Shown in pieces: positions 43,388 through 52,860 of a stretch of DNA of 64,000 nucleotides; the stretch's first letter is position 1; every line of letters starts with the position of its first letter. The notes under the pieces were generated by a model. It had not been told where the DNA came from, did no database searches, and saw only the letters and a program-made list of their open reading frames with translations. Made by a program: the position numbers and the translations under genes. Source of the stretch: Dyadobacter linearis (GTDB lineage: Bacteria > Bacteroidota > Bacteroidia > Cytophagales > Spirosomataceae); NCBI RefSeq assembly GCF_907165045.1, contig NZ_CAJRAU010000011.1:62001-126000 (forward strand), in the 5' to 3' direction.

Positions 43388-44116
43388 ATGAAACTGGATA
43401 TTTTAGCCATCACAGCCCACCCAGACGACGTGGAGCTGTGTTGTGCCGGTACGCTTTTGTCTCAAATCGCTTTGGGAAAAACAGTAGGTATTATTGACCT
43501 GACCCGCGGCGAGCTTGGCACGCGGGGAACACCCGAAGGCCGGATTCAGGAAGGAAAAAACGCTGCGACTATCCTGGGCGTTTCTGTCAGGGAAAACGTG
43601 GGTTTGGCTGACGGTTTTTTCCGAAACGACGAGGAACATCAGAAGGCAATCATCCCATTTATCCGGAAATATCAGCCCGATATCGTCATCACCAATTCGA
43701 TCGACGACCGGCACCCGGATCATGGGCGTGGCGGTAAGCTGGTTTCGGACAGTTGTTTCTATTCTGGTTTGAGAATGGTGAAGACTTATGATGCATTGGG
43801 TAACGAACAGGAGGCCTGGCGGCCGAGACAAGTCTTTCATGCAGTGCAGGACAGGTATATTAAACCTGACTTTGTGGTTGATATAACTGCATTTCACGAT
43901 CAGAAAATTGAAGCTGTGCGGGCATTCAAAAGTCAGTTTCACATTCCCGAATATAGAGGGGAAGGCGAGCCGCAAAGCTATATATCCACACCCGAGTTCC
44001 TCGAATTCATCATTGCCCGCGCCCGTGAAATGGGGCACGCAGTTGGGGTAACGTTCGGGGAAGGCTTTACCAATGCAAGAATGCTGGGTGTGAAAGATCT
44101 TTCCGTATTCATTTGA
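43388..44116 (+). CDS. bshB1: Bacillithiol biosynthesis deacetylase BshB1
   Basis: 242 residues of the LmbE/PIG-L zinc deacetylase family. The zinc site is ITAHPDDVELCCAG (His12, Asp15) with DDRHPDHGRGG near 112-122. It removes the acetyl group from GlcNAc-malate in bacillithiol synthesis. LTRGELGTRGTPEGR near 40-54 is the BshB1-type N-terminal motif. Only eight bases after the peptidase stop. A thiol-redox trio is formed with trxB and msrB. Confidence 0.92.
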   Translation: MKLDILAITAHPDDVELCCAGTLLSQIALGKTVGIIDLTRGELGTRGTPEGRIQEGKNAATILGVSVRENVGLADGFFRNDEEHQKAIIPFIRKYQPDIVITNSIDDRHPDHGRGGKLVSDSCFYSGLRMVKTYDALGNEQEAWRPRQVFHAVQDRYIKPDFVVDITAFHDQKIEAVRAFKSQFHIPEYRGEGEPQSYISTPEFLEFIIARAREMGHAVGVTFGEGFTNARMLGVKDLSVFI

Positions 44117-44209
44117 CTTTTTCGCCGATAAAATTGTTGCAATAGTAATGGCCAAAGTCAACTACGGGCGGCGTTTCATCGTATATAAGGAAAATCAAAA
44201 TCAACAAAT

Positions 44210-44776
44210 ATGAAAAATACAGTAGTGCTAGCGGTTTCGGTGATGTTGATGCTGTTGCTTCAAAACTGCTACGGACAGTCGGCCTCCAAACAAACGGACC
44301 AGAAAAAAGCGACAGAGTATTCGCGGACCGATTCAGCTCCCGTCAATAAAAGTAACCAGGACTGGCAGAAGGTACTTTCACCGGAAGTGTATGAAGTAGC
44401 GCGGTTGAAAGGAACGGAAAGACCATTTACCAGCGAATATGAGCATTCCAAAGAGATCGGCACTTTCTATTGCGCGGTTTGTGGAAATGCCCTTTTCAAA
44501 AGTGATGCTAAATATGAAAGCGGTTGTGGCTGGCCTAGTTTCTTTGAACCGATCAACAAAAAATCGATCATTGAAGCAAAAGACAACAGCCACGGAATGC
44601 AACGGATCGAGGTAATGTGCGGTCGCTGCAAGTCGCATTTAGGACACGTTTTCGACGACGGCCCGCCTCCTACCGGTCTTCGCTATTGCATTAATGGTGT
44701 TGTTCTGGATTTCGAGAAAGCCAAAACTGCCGAGAAAAAATACAGTGCGGGTAAAAAAGCAAACTCGGGAAGCTAG
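44210..44776 (+). CDS. msrB: Peptide-methionine (R)-S-oxide reductase, lipoprotein
   Basis: 188 residues. A lipoprotein-type signal (MLMLLLQNC, Cys20) and a spacer of 40 residues precede the MsrB domain. Zinc cysteines: CAVC and CGRC. The catalytic Cys is in RYCINGVVLDF; the SGCGWPSFF motif is intact. It repairs oxidised methionines in the envelope. A lipidated MsrB places the repair outside the cytoplasm. It follows bshB1 by 93 bases and is convergent with the 44783 gene. Confidence 0.93.
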   Translation: MKNTVVLAVSVMLMLLLQNCYGQSASKQTDQKKATEYSRTDSAPVNKSNQDWQKVLSPEVYEVARLKGTERPFTSEYEHSKEIGTFYCAVCGNALFKSDAKYESGCGWPSFFEPINKKSIIEAKDNSHGMQRIEVMCGRCKSHLGHVFDDGPPPTGLRYCINGVVLDFEKAKTAEKKYSAGKKANSGS

Positions 44777-44782
44777 ATCATA

Positions 44783-45475
44783 TCAATCTTCAAACTTCCC
44801 AAGCACAATACCCAGGTGGAATCCCAACACCAGGCTCGGCACAAAATCGCGCGTGCCTGGTGTTGAGGATGCCCAGAATTCATCCGGACCTCTTACAAAT
44901 GCATCGTTCAGGCCGGGTGTCAATGTCCGTACCTTGATACTCCGCATTCCCATCCCGGCGAAAAGGTCCATCGTGAGCCGGCTGGGAAAATAAAATTGCC
45001 AGCCTATTTTTCCGTGCCCCGCGCCTACTACCCGCGCAATGCGGACATCCTTATTTTCGAAATAGCCGCAGCCGCCAAAACCCGAGCAGTCCATTCCTAC
45101 CCATTGATTTTGCCGGTACACAACCTGTTTGAACATAAACTCACCGCCAAAATATCCCCTTACGCGCCGCTTCGTAAAATAGTAATATCTCAGCGTGGTC
45201 CTGCTTTTGTAAGTAGTTTTATCCGGCACATTGGTCGATTCGGTGTACCAGGCGCTGAAAGTGGACCGACCAAAACCCAGATCCTGCTGTAAGGTAACCC
45301 CGCTTTTCCCTAATGGGATTTCGACACCGACCTGGATCGTGTTGTCAAAATCAAACATAGGTAGCGGCGAATATTTGATGATCACGTGGTCCGAGGCAGT
45401 TTGCGCATCTACCTGCGCGGAAACTCTGGTAAGGATCAAACAAAAAGCGAGGACAAGCAAATAGTTATTTCTCAT
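44783..45475 (-). CDS. Outer-membrane beta-barrel-like protein, function unknown
   Basis: 230 residues. Signal peptide MRNNYLLVLAFCLILTRVSA, then alternating amphipathic strands (TTLRYYYFTKRRVRGYFGGE; LTMDLFAGMGMRSIKVRTLT), with a C-terminal strand GFHLGIVLGKF. It resembles the DUF3575-type porin-like family, judged by eye. Its start overlaps the LVIVD lipoprotein stop by four bases, so they are coupled. Confidence 0.7.
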   Translation of the reverse strand: MRNNYLLVLAFCLILTRVSAQVDAQTASDHVIIKYSPLPMFDFDNTIQVGVEIPLGKSGVTLQQDLGFGRSTFSAWYTESTNVPDKTTYKSRTTLRYYYFTKRRVRGYFGGEFMFKQVVYRQNQWVGMDCSGFGGCGYFENKDVRIARVVGAGHGKIGWQFYFPSRLTMDLFAGMGMRSIKVRTLTPGLNDAFVRGPDEFWASSTPGTRDFVPSLVLGFHLGIVLGKFED

Positions 45476-46236
45476 AAAACGGGAATCTTGCTGAGCAGTT
45501 CAAATTTGTCTGCCTGATCGTATTGATACTGGAAAAGACCTTTCTGGCCGGTTACGATTAAATGATTTGGTCTGACGATCACATCGTATGCAGGAATATC
45601 CTGGTGAAACTTTGTTTCTACCGCCTTTTCCGGATCGGAAATATCCATGACCCTCAATCCCAATTCTCCTTCGCAAACAAATAACTTATTGCCCGAAACG
45701 CCCAGCCCGTAAGGCGACGACATGGTTTGTGAGTTAACCAATTTTGGATTGGAAGGATCGCTCACATCGACAATGTCCAGAGAGCTCCGCGTATTGCCCT
45801 GCCGGCAAACCACGCCACTTCTCAGGGTTACGTAAGCATATTGGTTCTGCACCACGACCGGGTCGCAGGATTGCACGTGCGTGAATTTGCTCAGCAGTGC
45901 GGGGTTTGCTGGATTACTGTTATTATAAATATACATCCCGTCGTTTGCGCCTATGAAAAGGTGATTTTTGTAAGGAAAAATCGTCTCTATCCCCATACTC
46001 ATATCTTTCGTGACCGTCTTGACCGGATTGGCACCGTCGGCGATATTATAAACCTCCAACGATTGCTTTGAAACGATATAAAGTGTGTTACCGGTGATCG
46101 CAAAGCGGGCCATGGAGCCGCCGGTACCAGTCTGTGGAGTGAGTGACGAATCCTTGCCCTCATTGCAGGAGGTAAGGATCATGCAGAGCCCTAGAACAGC
46201 AAGGCCCAGGTAAAGGATCGGAATTATTTTTTTCAT
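45472..46236 (-). CDS. LVIVD-repeat lipoprotein
   Basis: 254 residues. Lipobox LTSC (Cys24), then repeats of the LVIVD beta-propeller type: YIVSKQSLEVYNIADGANPV, LFIGANDGMYIYNNSNPANP and LDIVDVSDPSNPKLVNSQ. The repeats occur in surface proteins of Bacteroidota and are likely structural. Middle gene of a leftward group of three. Confidence 0.82.
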   Translation of the reverse strand: MKKIIPILYLGLAVLGLCMILTSCNEGKDSSLTPQTGTGGSMARFAITGNTLYIVSKQSLEVYNIADGANPVKTVTKDMSMGIETIFPYKNHLFIGANDGMYIYNNSNPANPALLSKFTHVQSCDPVVVQNQYAYVTLRSGVVCRQGNTRSSLDIVDVSDPSNPKLVNSQTMSSPYGLGVSGNKLFVCEGELGLRVMDISDPEKAVETKFHQDIPAYDVIVRPNHLIVTGQKGLFQYQYDQADKFELLSKIPVL

Positions 46237-46278
46237 ATTTTAAAATAAAAAAGCCGGACGAACGAATAGAATTATTTC

Positions 46279-46815
46279 TTATCTAAAACACTTAGGCTGA
46301 GCCGACATAGGCACTTTTTCCCAGCCCGACACAATACCTTTTTTGGTATCCACACATTCGAAATATACATTCTGAAAAGGCGGAAAATTATTATGGGGAA
46401 TCGCGTCGGCGATTGTCTTGGAAAGCTTAGGTGAAAGTGGATCGGTAATGTCAAAAACGAGCAGGTTTGAAACATTGTCTGCGTAGAGCCAGTTGCCTTT
46501 CACCGCAATATCGTAATTGCCGGTAATGGCTATGAACGACAGATTTTTAGGGTTTTTAGGATCTTTATTGTCGATGATGTGAATCCCTTTTCCTAGCTCA
46601 TTGATAAAAATGTAGGGGTCAAAAAGGTAGATCTTGCCCGGTTGGGCCAGGGGCTGCGCTCCCGCAATCTGAATTCTGGCAAGCTCGTCCGGCGAAGAAT
46701 AGATCGGCCGGTAACCGGTACCTGTAAAGTCAACGCCGTTCGGCGGACTGTCGGTTGGTTCTACACAACCGAAACCAATAAAGACAAGTGATAGCAACCT
46801 GAAAAATTTCTGCAT
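46279..46815 (-). CDS. LVIVD-repeat lipoprotein, shorter
   Basis: 178 residues from the ATG at 46815 (MQKFFRLLSLVFIGFGC, Cys17 lipobox). Repeats read KGIHIIDNKDPKNPKNLSFI and NLLVFDITDPLSPKLSKT. Similar to its neighbour but with fewer repeats. The open frame extends upstream to 46995, but that part has no signal. Divergent from the cytochrome c gene. First gene of the LVIVD/barrel group. Confidence 0.78.
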   Translation of the reverse strand: MQKFFRLLSLVFIGFGCVEPTDSPPNGVDFTGTGYRPIYSSPDELARIQIAGAQPLAQPGKIYLFDPYIFINELGKGIHIIDNKDPKNPKNLSFIAITGNYDIAVKGNWLYADNVSNLLVFDITDPLSPKLSKTIADAIPHNNFPPFQNVYFECVDTKKGIVSGWEKVPMSAQPKCFR

Positions 46816-47013
46816 AATTTGAGCTGTGAAAGATGAGACCCGGCACTTTGACACACTGTTACTAAAAAGGGTTGCAACTAATTTGGGAAAATCCGGGCGA
46901 TGCATATACAAATATCCGTTAACTAAGTTTTCCCCATATAATTCCCTTAGCTCCCAGGTTGCTGCTATTTTCGCGCCTTTAACACCTTGAACCATTTTCC
47001 CCTCATTTACTCA

Positions 47014-47988
47014 ATGAAAAAGTTCTTCAAAATCTTCGGCGTGATCCTGCTGTTGTTCATTATCCTTGTTGCCGGCGCCGGTATTTATGTCAAGTCAGCG
47101 CTTCCCAATGTAGGCGAACCTCCGGTGATCACGATTGAAAAAACGCCGGCCCGGATCGAGCGTGGCAAATATCTGGCAAATCACGTTTCCGTTTGTATGG
47201 ATTGTCACTCGACCCGCGACTGGAATTACTTTGCGGCCCCACTTTCCGGAAATTTCGGTGGCGGAGGCGAGAAGTTCAGTGCTGAGATGGGGTTTCCAGG
47301 CAATTTTTACGCAAGAAACATTACCCCCTACGCACTGGCCAACTGGACTGACGGAGAGATTTTCCGAGCGGTTACGACAGGCGTAAGCAAAAACGGCAAC
47401 GCATTGTTTCCGGTAATGCCTTACCACGGTTTCGGACAAATGGACCAGGAAGATATTTACAGCATTATTGTTTACCTGCGCACATTGGAGCCCGTGAAAA
47501 ACGAAGTACCCGAATCGGTAGCGGATTTCCCCGTCAGCATCTTACTGAATACGATGCCTTCCAAAGCAACTTTCACAAAAATGCCGGCAGAAACCGATCA
47601 GATCGCCTACGGAAAATACCTGGTTACAGCTGCAAGCTGCGTGGAATGCCACAGTAAAATGGAAAAAGGAGCGCGCGTGGAAGGAACCGATTTCGGCGGC
47701 GGAATGGAGTTTAAGATACCAACCGGTACGCTGCGGTCTCCCAATATCACATCAGACAAAGCTACCGGCATCGGCTCGTGGACTGAGGAAGGATTTGTGA
47801 AACGCTTTAAAACATACGCCGACTCTTCCTACAAGCCGCACCGGGTCGGCCCGAAAGAATTCAATACCGTAATGCCGTGGAACATGTATGCCGGCATGAA
47901 GGAAAGCGATTTAAAGGCAATATACGCCTACCTGCAAACAGTACGTCCGCTCACGAATGTGGTAACCAAGTTTGAGCCGATTCCATAA
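47014..47988 (+). CDS. Membrane-anchored dihaem cytochrome c
   Basis: 324 residues from the ATG at 47014 (MKKFFKIFGVILLLFIILVA, membrane anchor). Two haem-binding motifs are present: CMDCH and CVECH, each with downstream Met candidates (LFPVMPYHGFGQMD; KEFNTVMPWNMYAGM). Family cytochromes of this two-domain type occur as electron donors to periplasmic dehydrogenases. The partner here is not adjacent. Ends at a hairpin shared with the convergent GH28 gene. Confidence 0.88.
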   Translation: MKKFFKIFGVILLLFIILVAGAGIYVKSALPNVGEPPVITIEKTPARIERGKYLANHVSVCMDCHSTRDWNYFAAPLSGNFGGGGEKFSAEMGFPGNFYARNITPYALANWTDGEIFRAVTTGVSKNGNALFPVMPYHGFGQMDQEDIYSIIVYLRTLEPVKNEVPESVADFPVSILLNTMPSKATFTKMPAETDQIAYGKYLVTAASCVECHSKMEKGARVEGTDFGGGMEFKIPTGTLRSPNITSDKATGIGSWTEEGFVKRFKTYADSSYKPHRVGPKEFNTVMPWNMYAGMKESDLKAIYAYLQTVRPLTNVVTKFEPIP

Positions 47989-48008
47989 CTATTGAACTGA
48001 TATTAGCA

Positions 48009-48069
48009 AAGTCTGATCAGCGATACCTGGGAGATTCCTATTTTCCCGGATTGATGATCAGACTTTTTT
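48009..48069. terminator. Bidirectional hairpin spanning the GH28 3' end
   Basis: AAGTCTGATCA (48009-48019) pairs with TGATCAGACTT (48055-48065), followed by TTTTC. The GH28 stop (48038) lies inside the loop. It serves the cytochrome gene on the plus strand and overlaps the last codons of GH28. Confidence 0.6.
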
Positions 48070-49693
48070 CTTGCGCGCCTTTCTGAAATTCAATCCCCTT
48101 TTTCGCTTTCGACACGTCTGTTTTTTGCACAGTGATATTCCTGCTCCTTTCGCCGGAAACAGAAAACAGAACTTCACTTTCAACATCGTACCTGATCGAG
48201 TCGAGGCTGATGTTGCTGCTATTCTCCATAAAAACAACAGGCTTCGTTTCCTTCGTGATCAGCTGCACATTTTTGAACCGAATCTGATCTGCATCAGTGA
48301 GTTCTATCCCCTTATCGGCGGAAAGCACCATATTTTCCATCACGATATTGCTGACAGGCATTTCAGGAAGTCCGCGCACGAAAACGCCCTTTACCGCGCC
48401 ATTGCAAACAATATTCTCAAAATGCATATCCCTGAATACCGGCGTACCTTCATTCACTACCGGCCGCATATCCCGCTCGCCGTCAGTGGCAAACTTGACA
48501 AAATAATACAGATCGAAAAACACAGCTTCCTGCGCGATGTCTTTCATATAAATATCTTTTGCATAGATCTTTTCCACCACACCTCCCCTTCCCCGCACCG
48601 ATTTGAAACGCAAGCCTTTATCAGTACCCATGAAAGTACAATTCTGAACGAAGATGTTCCGCGCTCCGCCGCTCATTTCACTGCCTACCACAAAGCCCCC
48701 GTGTCCGTTGTATACGATATTATTCCTGATCACCCCATTTTCTGTGGGCATATTCCGTTTTCTTCCCTCTTCGTCTTTTCCGGATTTAATGCAAATCGCA
48801 TCGTCGCCCACATCCAGCGTACAGCCTTCTATCAGAAAGTTTTTGCAGGATTCGATATCCATTCCGTCGCCGTTGTGCGCGTATTCCGGATTTTTTACCC
48901 GCACATCACGAATCGTTAAATCCTGGCACATGAGGGGGTGAATGCACCAGGCAGCTGAATTTTGGAAGGTCACTCCTTCCAAAAGCACTTTACGGCAATT
49001 ATTGAATACGATCAGGTTAGGTCTGAGGAAATCTTTCATATCCGCAAAATCCGCGGGGGACTTACCTGGTGTGAGCAGCATGCTCTTGTTTCCCACGCTG
49101 GCTTTCTTGAATTGTTCGCTTGGATACCACGTTTTCCCATCGTCTTTAAGCACTCCGCCGGAAGCCAGTTTCTCTTTCCACTGACTTTCCGTAAGCTGAC
49201 TTTTATGGACCGCCCGCCACGCATCGCCGTTTCCGTCAATGATACCTTTGCCGGTTATCGCTACATTTTCAAGGTCGATCCCTGAAACAGGGGACTGATT
49301 TCGCGCCGCACTTTTTCCCTCATAAAAACCTTCCGTAAGTGCGTATTGTATTTTGTCAGGCGTAAAAAGAAGGGTCGCAGCGACACGCAGGTGCAGATTT
49401 ACATTGCTCTTCATCACCACAGGCCCGGTGATCCACAATCCGGCGGGTACCAATACAACGCCTCCACCCTTTTCGCTGCAAGCCTCAATAGCCGCATTGA
49501 TTGCCTTCGTATTTAAAGTGTGACCGTCTGGCCTGGCACCAAAAGTGGTGATCAGAAAGGTGTCCTTCTTAAAAACCGGCTGCTTTATCTGTGGCAGATT
49601 GGTCCAGCTGTACGCTGTTGTGCTTTGCGCGAATGCATTCGAAAACCAAAAAACAGCAGCTATTATCAGTAAATATCTATTCTTAAAATTCAT
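48038..49693 (-). CDS. GH28 polygalacturonase-like glycoside hydrolase
   Basis: 551 residues. Signal peptide (MNFKNRYLLIIAAVFWFSNA), an N-terminal TFLITTFGARPDGHTLNTKA cap, and the right-handed beta-helix. The catalytic acids lie in HNGDGMDIES and VGDDAICIKSGKD; GHGGFVVGSEMSGG and FKSVRGRGG complete the GH28 active site. It hydrolyses pectin or a related galacturonan. The 390 bases upstream contain a palindromic site at 49870-49883. No other pectin genes lie close by. Confidence 0.9.
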   Translation of the reverse strand: MNFKNRYLLIIAAVFWFSNAFAQSTTAYSWTNLPQIKQPVFKKDTFLITTFGARPDGHTLNTKAINAAIEACSEKGGGVVLVPAGLWITGPVVMKSNVNLHLRVAATLLFTPDKIQYALTEGFYEGKSAARNQSPVSGIDLENVAITGKGIIDGNGDAWRAVHKSQLTESQWKEKLASGGVLKDDGKTWYPSEQFKKASVGNKSMLLTPGKSPADFADMKDFLRPNLIVFNNCRKVLLEGVTFQNSAAWCIHPLMCQDLTIRDVRVKNPEYAHNGDGMDIESCKNFLIEGCTLDVGDDAICIKSGKDEEGRKRNMPTENGVIRNNIVYNGHGGFVVGSEMSGGARNIFVQNCTFMGTDKGLRFKSVRGRGGVVEKIYAKDIYMKDIAQEAVFFDLYYFVKFATDGERDMRPVVNEGTPVFRDMHFENIVCNGAVKGVFVRGLPEMPVSNIVMENMVLSADKGIELTDADQIRFKNVQLITKETKPVVFMENSSNISLDSIRYDVESEVLFSVSGERSRNITVQKTDVSKAKKGIEFQKGAQEKSLIINPGK

Positions 49694-50080
49694 ATAATTG
49701 AAATCTGGCCACTAATACCGAAAGGATGATCGTAACGGTAAATACGTGAGCATACCATTGAAAAATGTAACTTTTACCAGATCGGACGAATTCCCAATCT
49801 CCGGATCCGAGAGAATTTGAAGCCAATTTTGAACGCGAACAATACATTATGCCTATTTTTTTACGCAGACGTTGCCGGGAACGTTGCCACCTGGTTTACC
49901 ACTCCCGCCGGGCCGATGCTAAATCATCATATGGGGGCCAAAATGAAAAACCACTTTGTAGGTTGGTTTTAAATATTACAGGAAAAGCTTCTGATCTATC
50001 CGCCCGTTAAGGCTATGAGGCGGGCAGATCCGTTGGCAGGATAATTGCAAGGCGGGCTTACATTTATTCACCCTGCCGCA
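49694..50080. other. Gene-free region between GH28 and ankyrin genes
   Basis: Contains an imperfect palindrome CGTTGCCGGGAACG (49870-49883), part of a direct repeat of ACGTTGCC (49869 and 49881), and a GC-rich stem (GATC at 49993, CCGCC at 50000-50004 with GGCGG at 50019-50023, GATC at 50027). The first resembles an operator for the GH28 gene; the second has no assigned role. Confidence 0.45.
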
Positions 50081-50581
50081 ATGGCAAATTACAGCGACAT
50101 TGAACTAAACATGGAAAATCTTGACAAAGTACTTATTCACGCAGCCCGGCTGGGCAATGCGCCGGTTATCAGTGAAATCATTGAAAAGGGGCAATCGGTG
50201 AATGTGCAGGACGAAAAAGGATATACGCCGCTGATCATCGCCTGTTACAACAATCATTACGAGGTCGCGGAGCTTCTGCTGAAAAACGGCGCAGATGTGA
50301 ATGCAGCTGATCATGGCGGCAATACAGCTTTGATGGGCGTGAGTTTCAAAGGTTATGAAGATATTGCCCAGCTGCTGATCAGTAATGGCGCCGATTTGAA
50401 CCTGCAACACGGAAACGGCGGTACCGCGTTGATGTTTGCGGCAATGTTTGGCAGGAATGAGCTTGTCAAACTGTTACTGGCCGAGGGCGCGGATACTAGT
50501 ATTCTGGATGTGAGGGGCTTATCTGTTAAAGATCTCGCATTGCAACAGGGAAATCACCAGGCGATTGAAATGTTAGCTTGA
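50081..50581 (+). CDS. Ankyrin-repeat protein
   Basis: 166 residues from the ATG at 50081 (MANYSDIELNMENLDKVLIH); a TTG further upstream is less likely and another ATG is at 50111. Four ankyrin repeats, with GYTPLIIACYNNHYEVAELL, LKNGADVNAADHGGNTALMG and GGTALMFAAMFGRNELVKLL. No signal peptide, so cytosolic. Ankyrin proteins next to catalase genes are known from Pseudomonas (AnkB beside katB), where they support catalase activity. Here the genes converge on a shared terminator. Confidence 0.85.
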   Translation: MANYSDIELNMENLDKVLIHAARLGNAPVISEIIEKGQSVNVQDEKGYTPLIIACYNNHYEVAELLLKNGADVNAADHGGNTALMGVSFKGYEDIAQLLISNGADLNLQHGNGGTALMFAAMFGRNELVKLLLAEGADTSILDVRGLSVKDLALQQGNHQAIEMLA

Positions 50582-50597
50582 CGTTTCGGTTAAAAGT

Positions 50598-50636
50598 AAA
50601 GAGGCTGTCTCCACAAATGGAAGACAGCCTCTTTTT
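50598..50636. terminator. Bidirectional terminator between ankyrin and catalase
   Basis: AAAGAGGCTGTCT (50598-50610) pairs with AGACAGCCTCTTT (50622-50634), with A-run before and T-run after. Confidence 0.85.
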
Positions 50637-50653
50637 CATGGTATAGACTCCTG

Positions 50654-52843
50654 TTAAGCAGGAATCTTTCTTGGTTTTTCTCTTTCCCAGAAACGGTGTT
50701 GAGATATCGCAAGAATGAATTTATCAGCCAGCGAATCTGCATCATCACCAACTACAATACCTTCTCTCAGCACAGTTTGATCTGAAAAGTCAGAAGGGAT
50801 TTTCTTGCTGAAATAGGTCGCTTCCAGCACTTGCGCTGCACCGGTGTCGGCTGCAATTGGTTTACAATGCTTGAAAGCTTCGTTTAGAAAATGAACCGCG
50901 TCGGCTTCGGCCTCGATTGTGGCGACACTATTGGTACCACCCGGAACATAAACGGCATCGTACAAAACTGATGCAGCTGTCAGAAAGCTGTGGTCAACGG
51001 CGATCTGCTCATCTCCTTCTGAAACGATGAAGTTGAGTCTTGGCGCGATGATCTCCACAACCGCTCCTGCACCTTCCAAAGCTGCTCTCACTTTTGTCAA
51101 CGATTTCTCATCAACTCCGTCAGCAGCCAGAAATGCAATCTTGCGCGTTGCAATGGTATCTTTTACCGTATTGGCCATACTCAGCGCAGCAGACGATTTC
51201 AACGATGCTTCGAAAATGACAGAATCAAAATCAGCAGGGTTTCCGTCGGCCGGAATGCTGTGGTTCATCGGCAGCTCAGGATCCTGAGGAACCGGTAAGC
51301 GCAATGCAAAAGCAACTGCCGCAGCCAGACTTTTATCTATCATCGACAAAATCCCCAGCATCCGGTGCCGGATCTCCACTGAATTCACCTTACCAAGCTC
51401 AAAACTCAGCGCGTCAATAATGTGGTTTTTTTCAGGATCTGACTGGCTGTTAAAGAAAAGCTGCGCCTGGGAGAAGTGATCAAAAAAGCTTTTGCTGCGC
51501 GCCCGTATCTTCTTCGCGTCGATGCGCTCGGGATAAGTAGTAAAGCCGCCTTCCGATGCCTTGGCTTGCAGCGGATATCCGTTCCCGATTGTATTGGGGT
51601 TATAACTTGATTTGCCGCGGTTGATAGTCTGGCGCATAAAACCATCGCGCTGGTTATTGTGTACCGGTACCACGGGCCTGTTAATAGGAATCTCGTGGAA
51701 ATTGGGCCCGCCAAGCCTGATCAGCTGCGTATCAGTGTATGAAAACAACCTGCCTTGCAGCAACGGATCGTTTGTGAAGTCGATACCTGGTACCACGTGC
51801 CCAATGTGAAATGCCGCCTGCTCGGTTTCAGCAAAGAAGTTATCAGGATTCCTGTTAAGCGTAAGTTTACCAATGCGCTGCACAGGTACCAGTTCTTCGG
51901 GGATGATCTTGGTCGGATCAAGGAGGTCAAACTCAAATTTGAATTCATCTTCCTCAGGTACGATCTGCACGCCAAGCTCCCACTCGGGGAAATTGCCGCT
52001 CTCGATCGCATCCCACAAATCGCGACGATGGAAATCGGGATCTTTTCCAGAAATATTTTGAGCTTCGTCCCACGCTACTGAATGTACGCCAAGCAATGGT
52101 TTCCAGTGAAATTTCACAAAGTTGGAAACTCCCTCCGCATTGACGAACCGGAATGTATGCACACCAAAACCCTCCATCATGCGGTAGCTCCGAGGAATTG
52201 CTCTGTCGCTCATTACCCACATGATCATATGCGCCGATTCGGGCATTAAAGAGATAAAATCCCAGAAGGTATCATGGGCGGAAGCCGCCTGTGGAATTTC
52301 ATTATCCGGCTCCGGCTTCACTGCATGGACCAGATCCGGGAACTTGATCGCATCCTGAATAAAGAACACGGGCATATTATTGCCCACCAAATCAAAGTTA
52401 CCCTCCTGGGTATAGAACTTCACCGCAAATCCGCGAACATCGCGCGCCAGATCCGTCGACCCGCGTGAACCTGCAACGGTTGAGAAACGCACAAAAACAG
52501 GTGTTTCCAGTGATTCGTCACTCAGAAAGTGCGCCCTGGTCACATCGGCCATTGATTTATATACCTTAAATACACCATGGGCACCCGAGCCTCTGGCGTG
52601 CACGACGCGCTCAGGAATGCGCTCGTGGTCAAAGTGTGTTATTTTTTCACGCAATATAAAATCTTCCAGCAGCGACGCCCCGCGCTCTCCTGCTTTCAGG
52701 GAATTCTGATCATCGTTAATACGCGTACCGTGATTGTTGGTCATTAATTCTCCCGAACTATCTGCGGTATGTGCTGCTAACTTCTCAGTCTTTTCGGTTT
52801 CCTGCTTTACGCTTGGATTAACCGCCTTTTTATTTTCGTCCAT
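50654..52843 (-). CDS. katE: Large-subunit catalase (HPII/KatE type)
   Basis: 729 residues, the length of clade 2 catalases. Catalytic His is in the segment DHERIPERVVHARGSGAHG (near residue 80), Asn in VGNNMPVFFIQDAIKFPD, and the haem-ligand Tyr lies in RLFSYTDTQLIRLG. The C-terminal 180 residues form the DJ-1/PfpI-like domain (KIAFLAADGVDEKSLTKVRA; VYVPGGTNSVATIEAEADAV). It decomposes hydrogen peroxide in the cytosol. The DUF892 gene is 17 bases upstream on the same strand. Confidence 0.95.
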   Translation of the reverse strand: MDENKKAVNPSVKQETEKTEKLAAHTADSSGELMTNNHGTRINDDQNSLKAGERGASLLEDFILREKITHFDHERIPERVVHARGSGAHGVFKVYKSMADVTRAHFLSDESLETPVFVRFSTVAGSRGSTDLARDVRGFAVKFYTQEGNFDLVGNNMPVFFIQDAIKFPDLVHAVKPEPDNEIPQAASAHDTFWDFISLMPESAHMIMWVMSDRAIPRSYRMMEGFGVHTFRFVNAEGVSNFVKFHWKPLLGVHSVAWDEAQNISGKDPDFHRRDLWDAIESGNFPEWELGVQIVPEEDEFKFEFDLLDPTKIIPEELVPVQRIGKLTLNRNPDNFFAETEQAAFHIGHVVPGIDFTNDPLLQGRLFSYTDTQLIRLGGPNFHEIPINRPVVPVHNNQRDGFMRQTINRGKSSYNPNTIGNGYPLQAKASEGGFTTYPERIDAKKIRARSKSFFDHFSQAQLFFNSQSDPEKNHIIDALSFELGKVNSVEIRHRMLGILSMIDKSLAAAVAFALRLPVPQDPELPMNHSIPADGNPADFDSVIFEASLKSSAALSMANTVKDTIATRKIAFLAADGVDEKSLTKVRAALEGAGAVVEIIAPRLNFIVSEGDEQIAVDHSFLTAASVLYDAVYVPGGTNSVATIEAEADAVHFLNEAFKHCKPIAADTGAAQVLEATYFSKKIPSDFSDQTVLREGIVVGDDADSLADKFILAISQHRFWEREKPRKIPA

Positions 52844-52860
52844 AAGTATCGTTAAGAATG

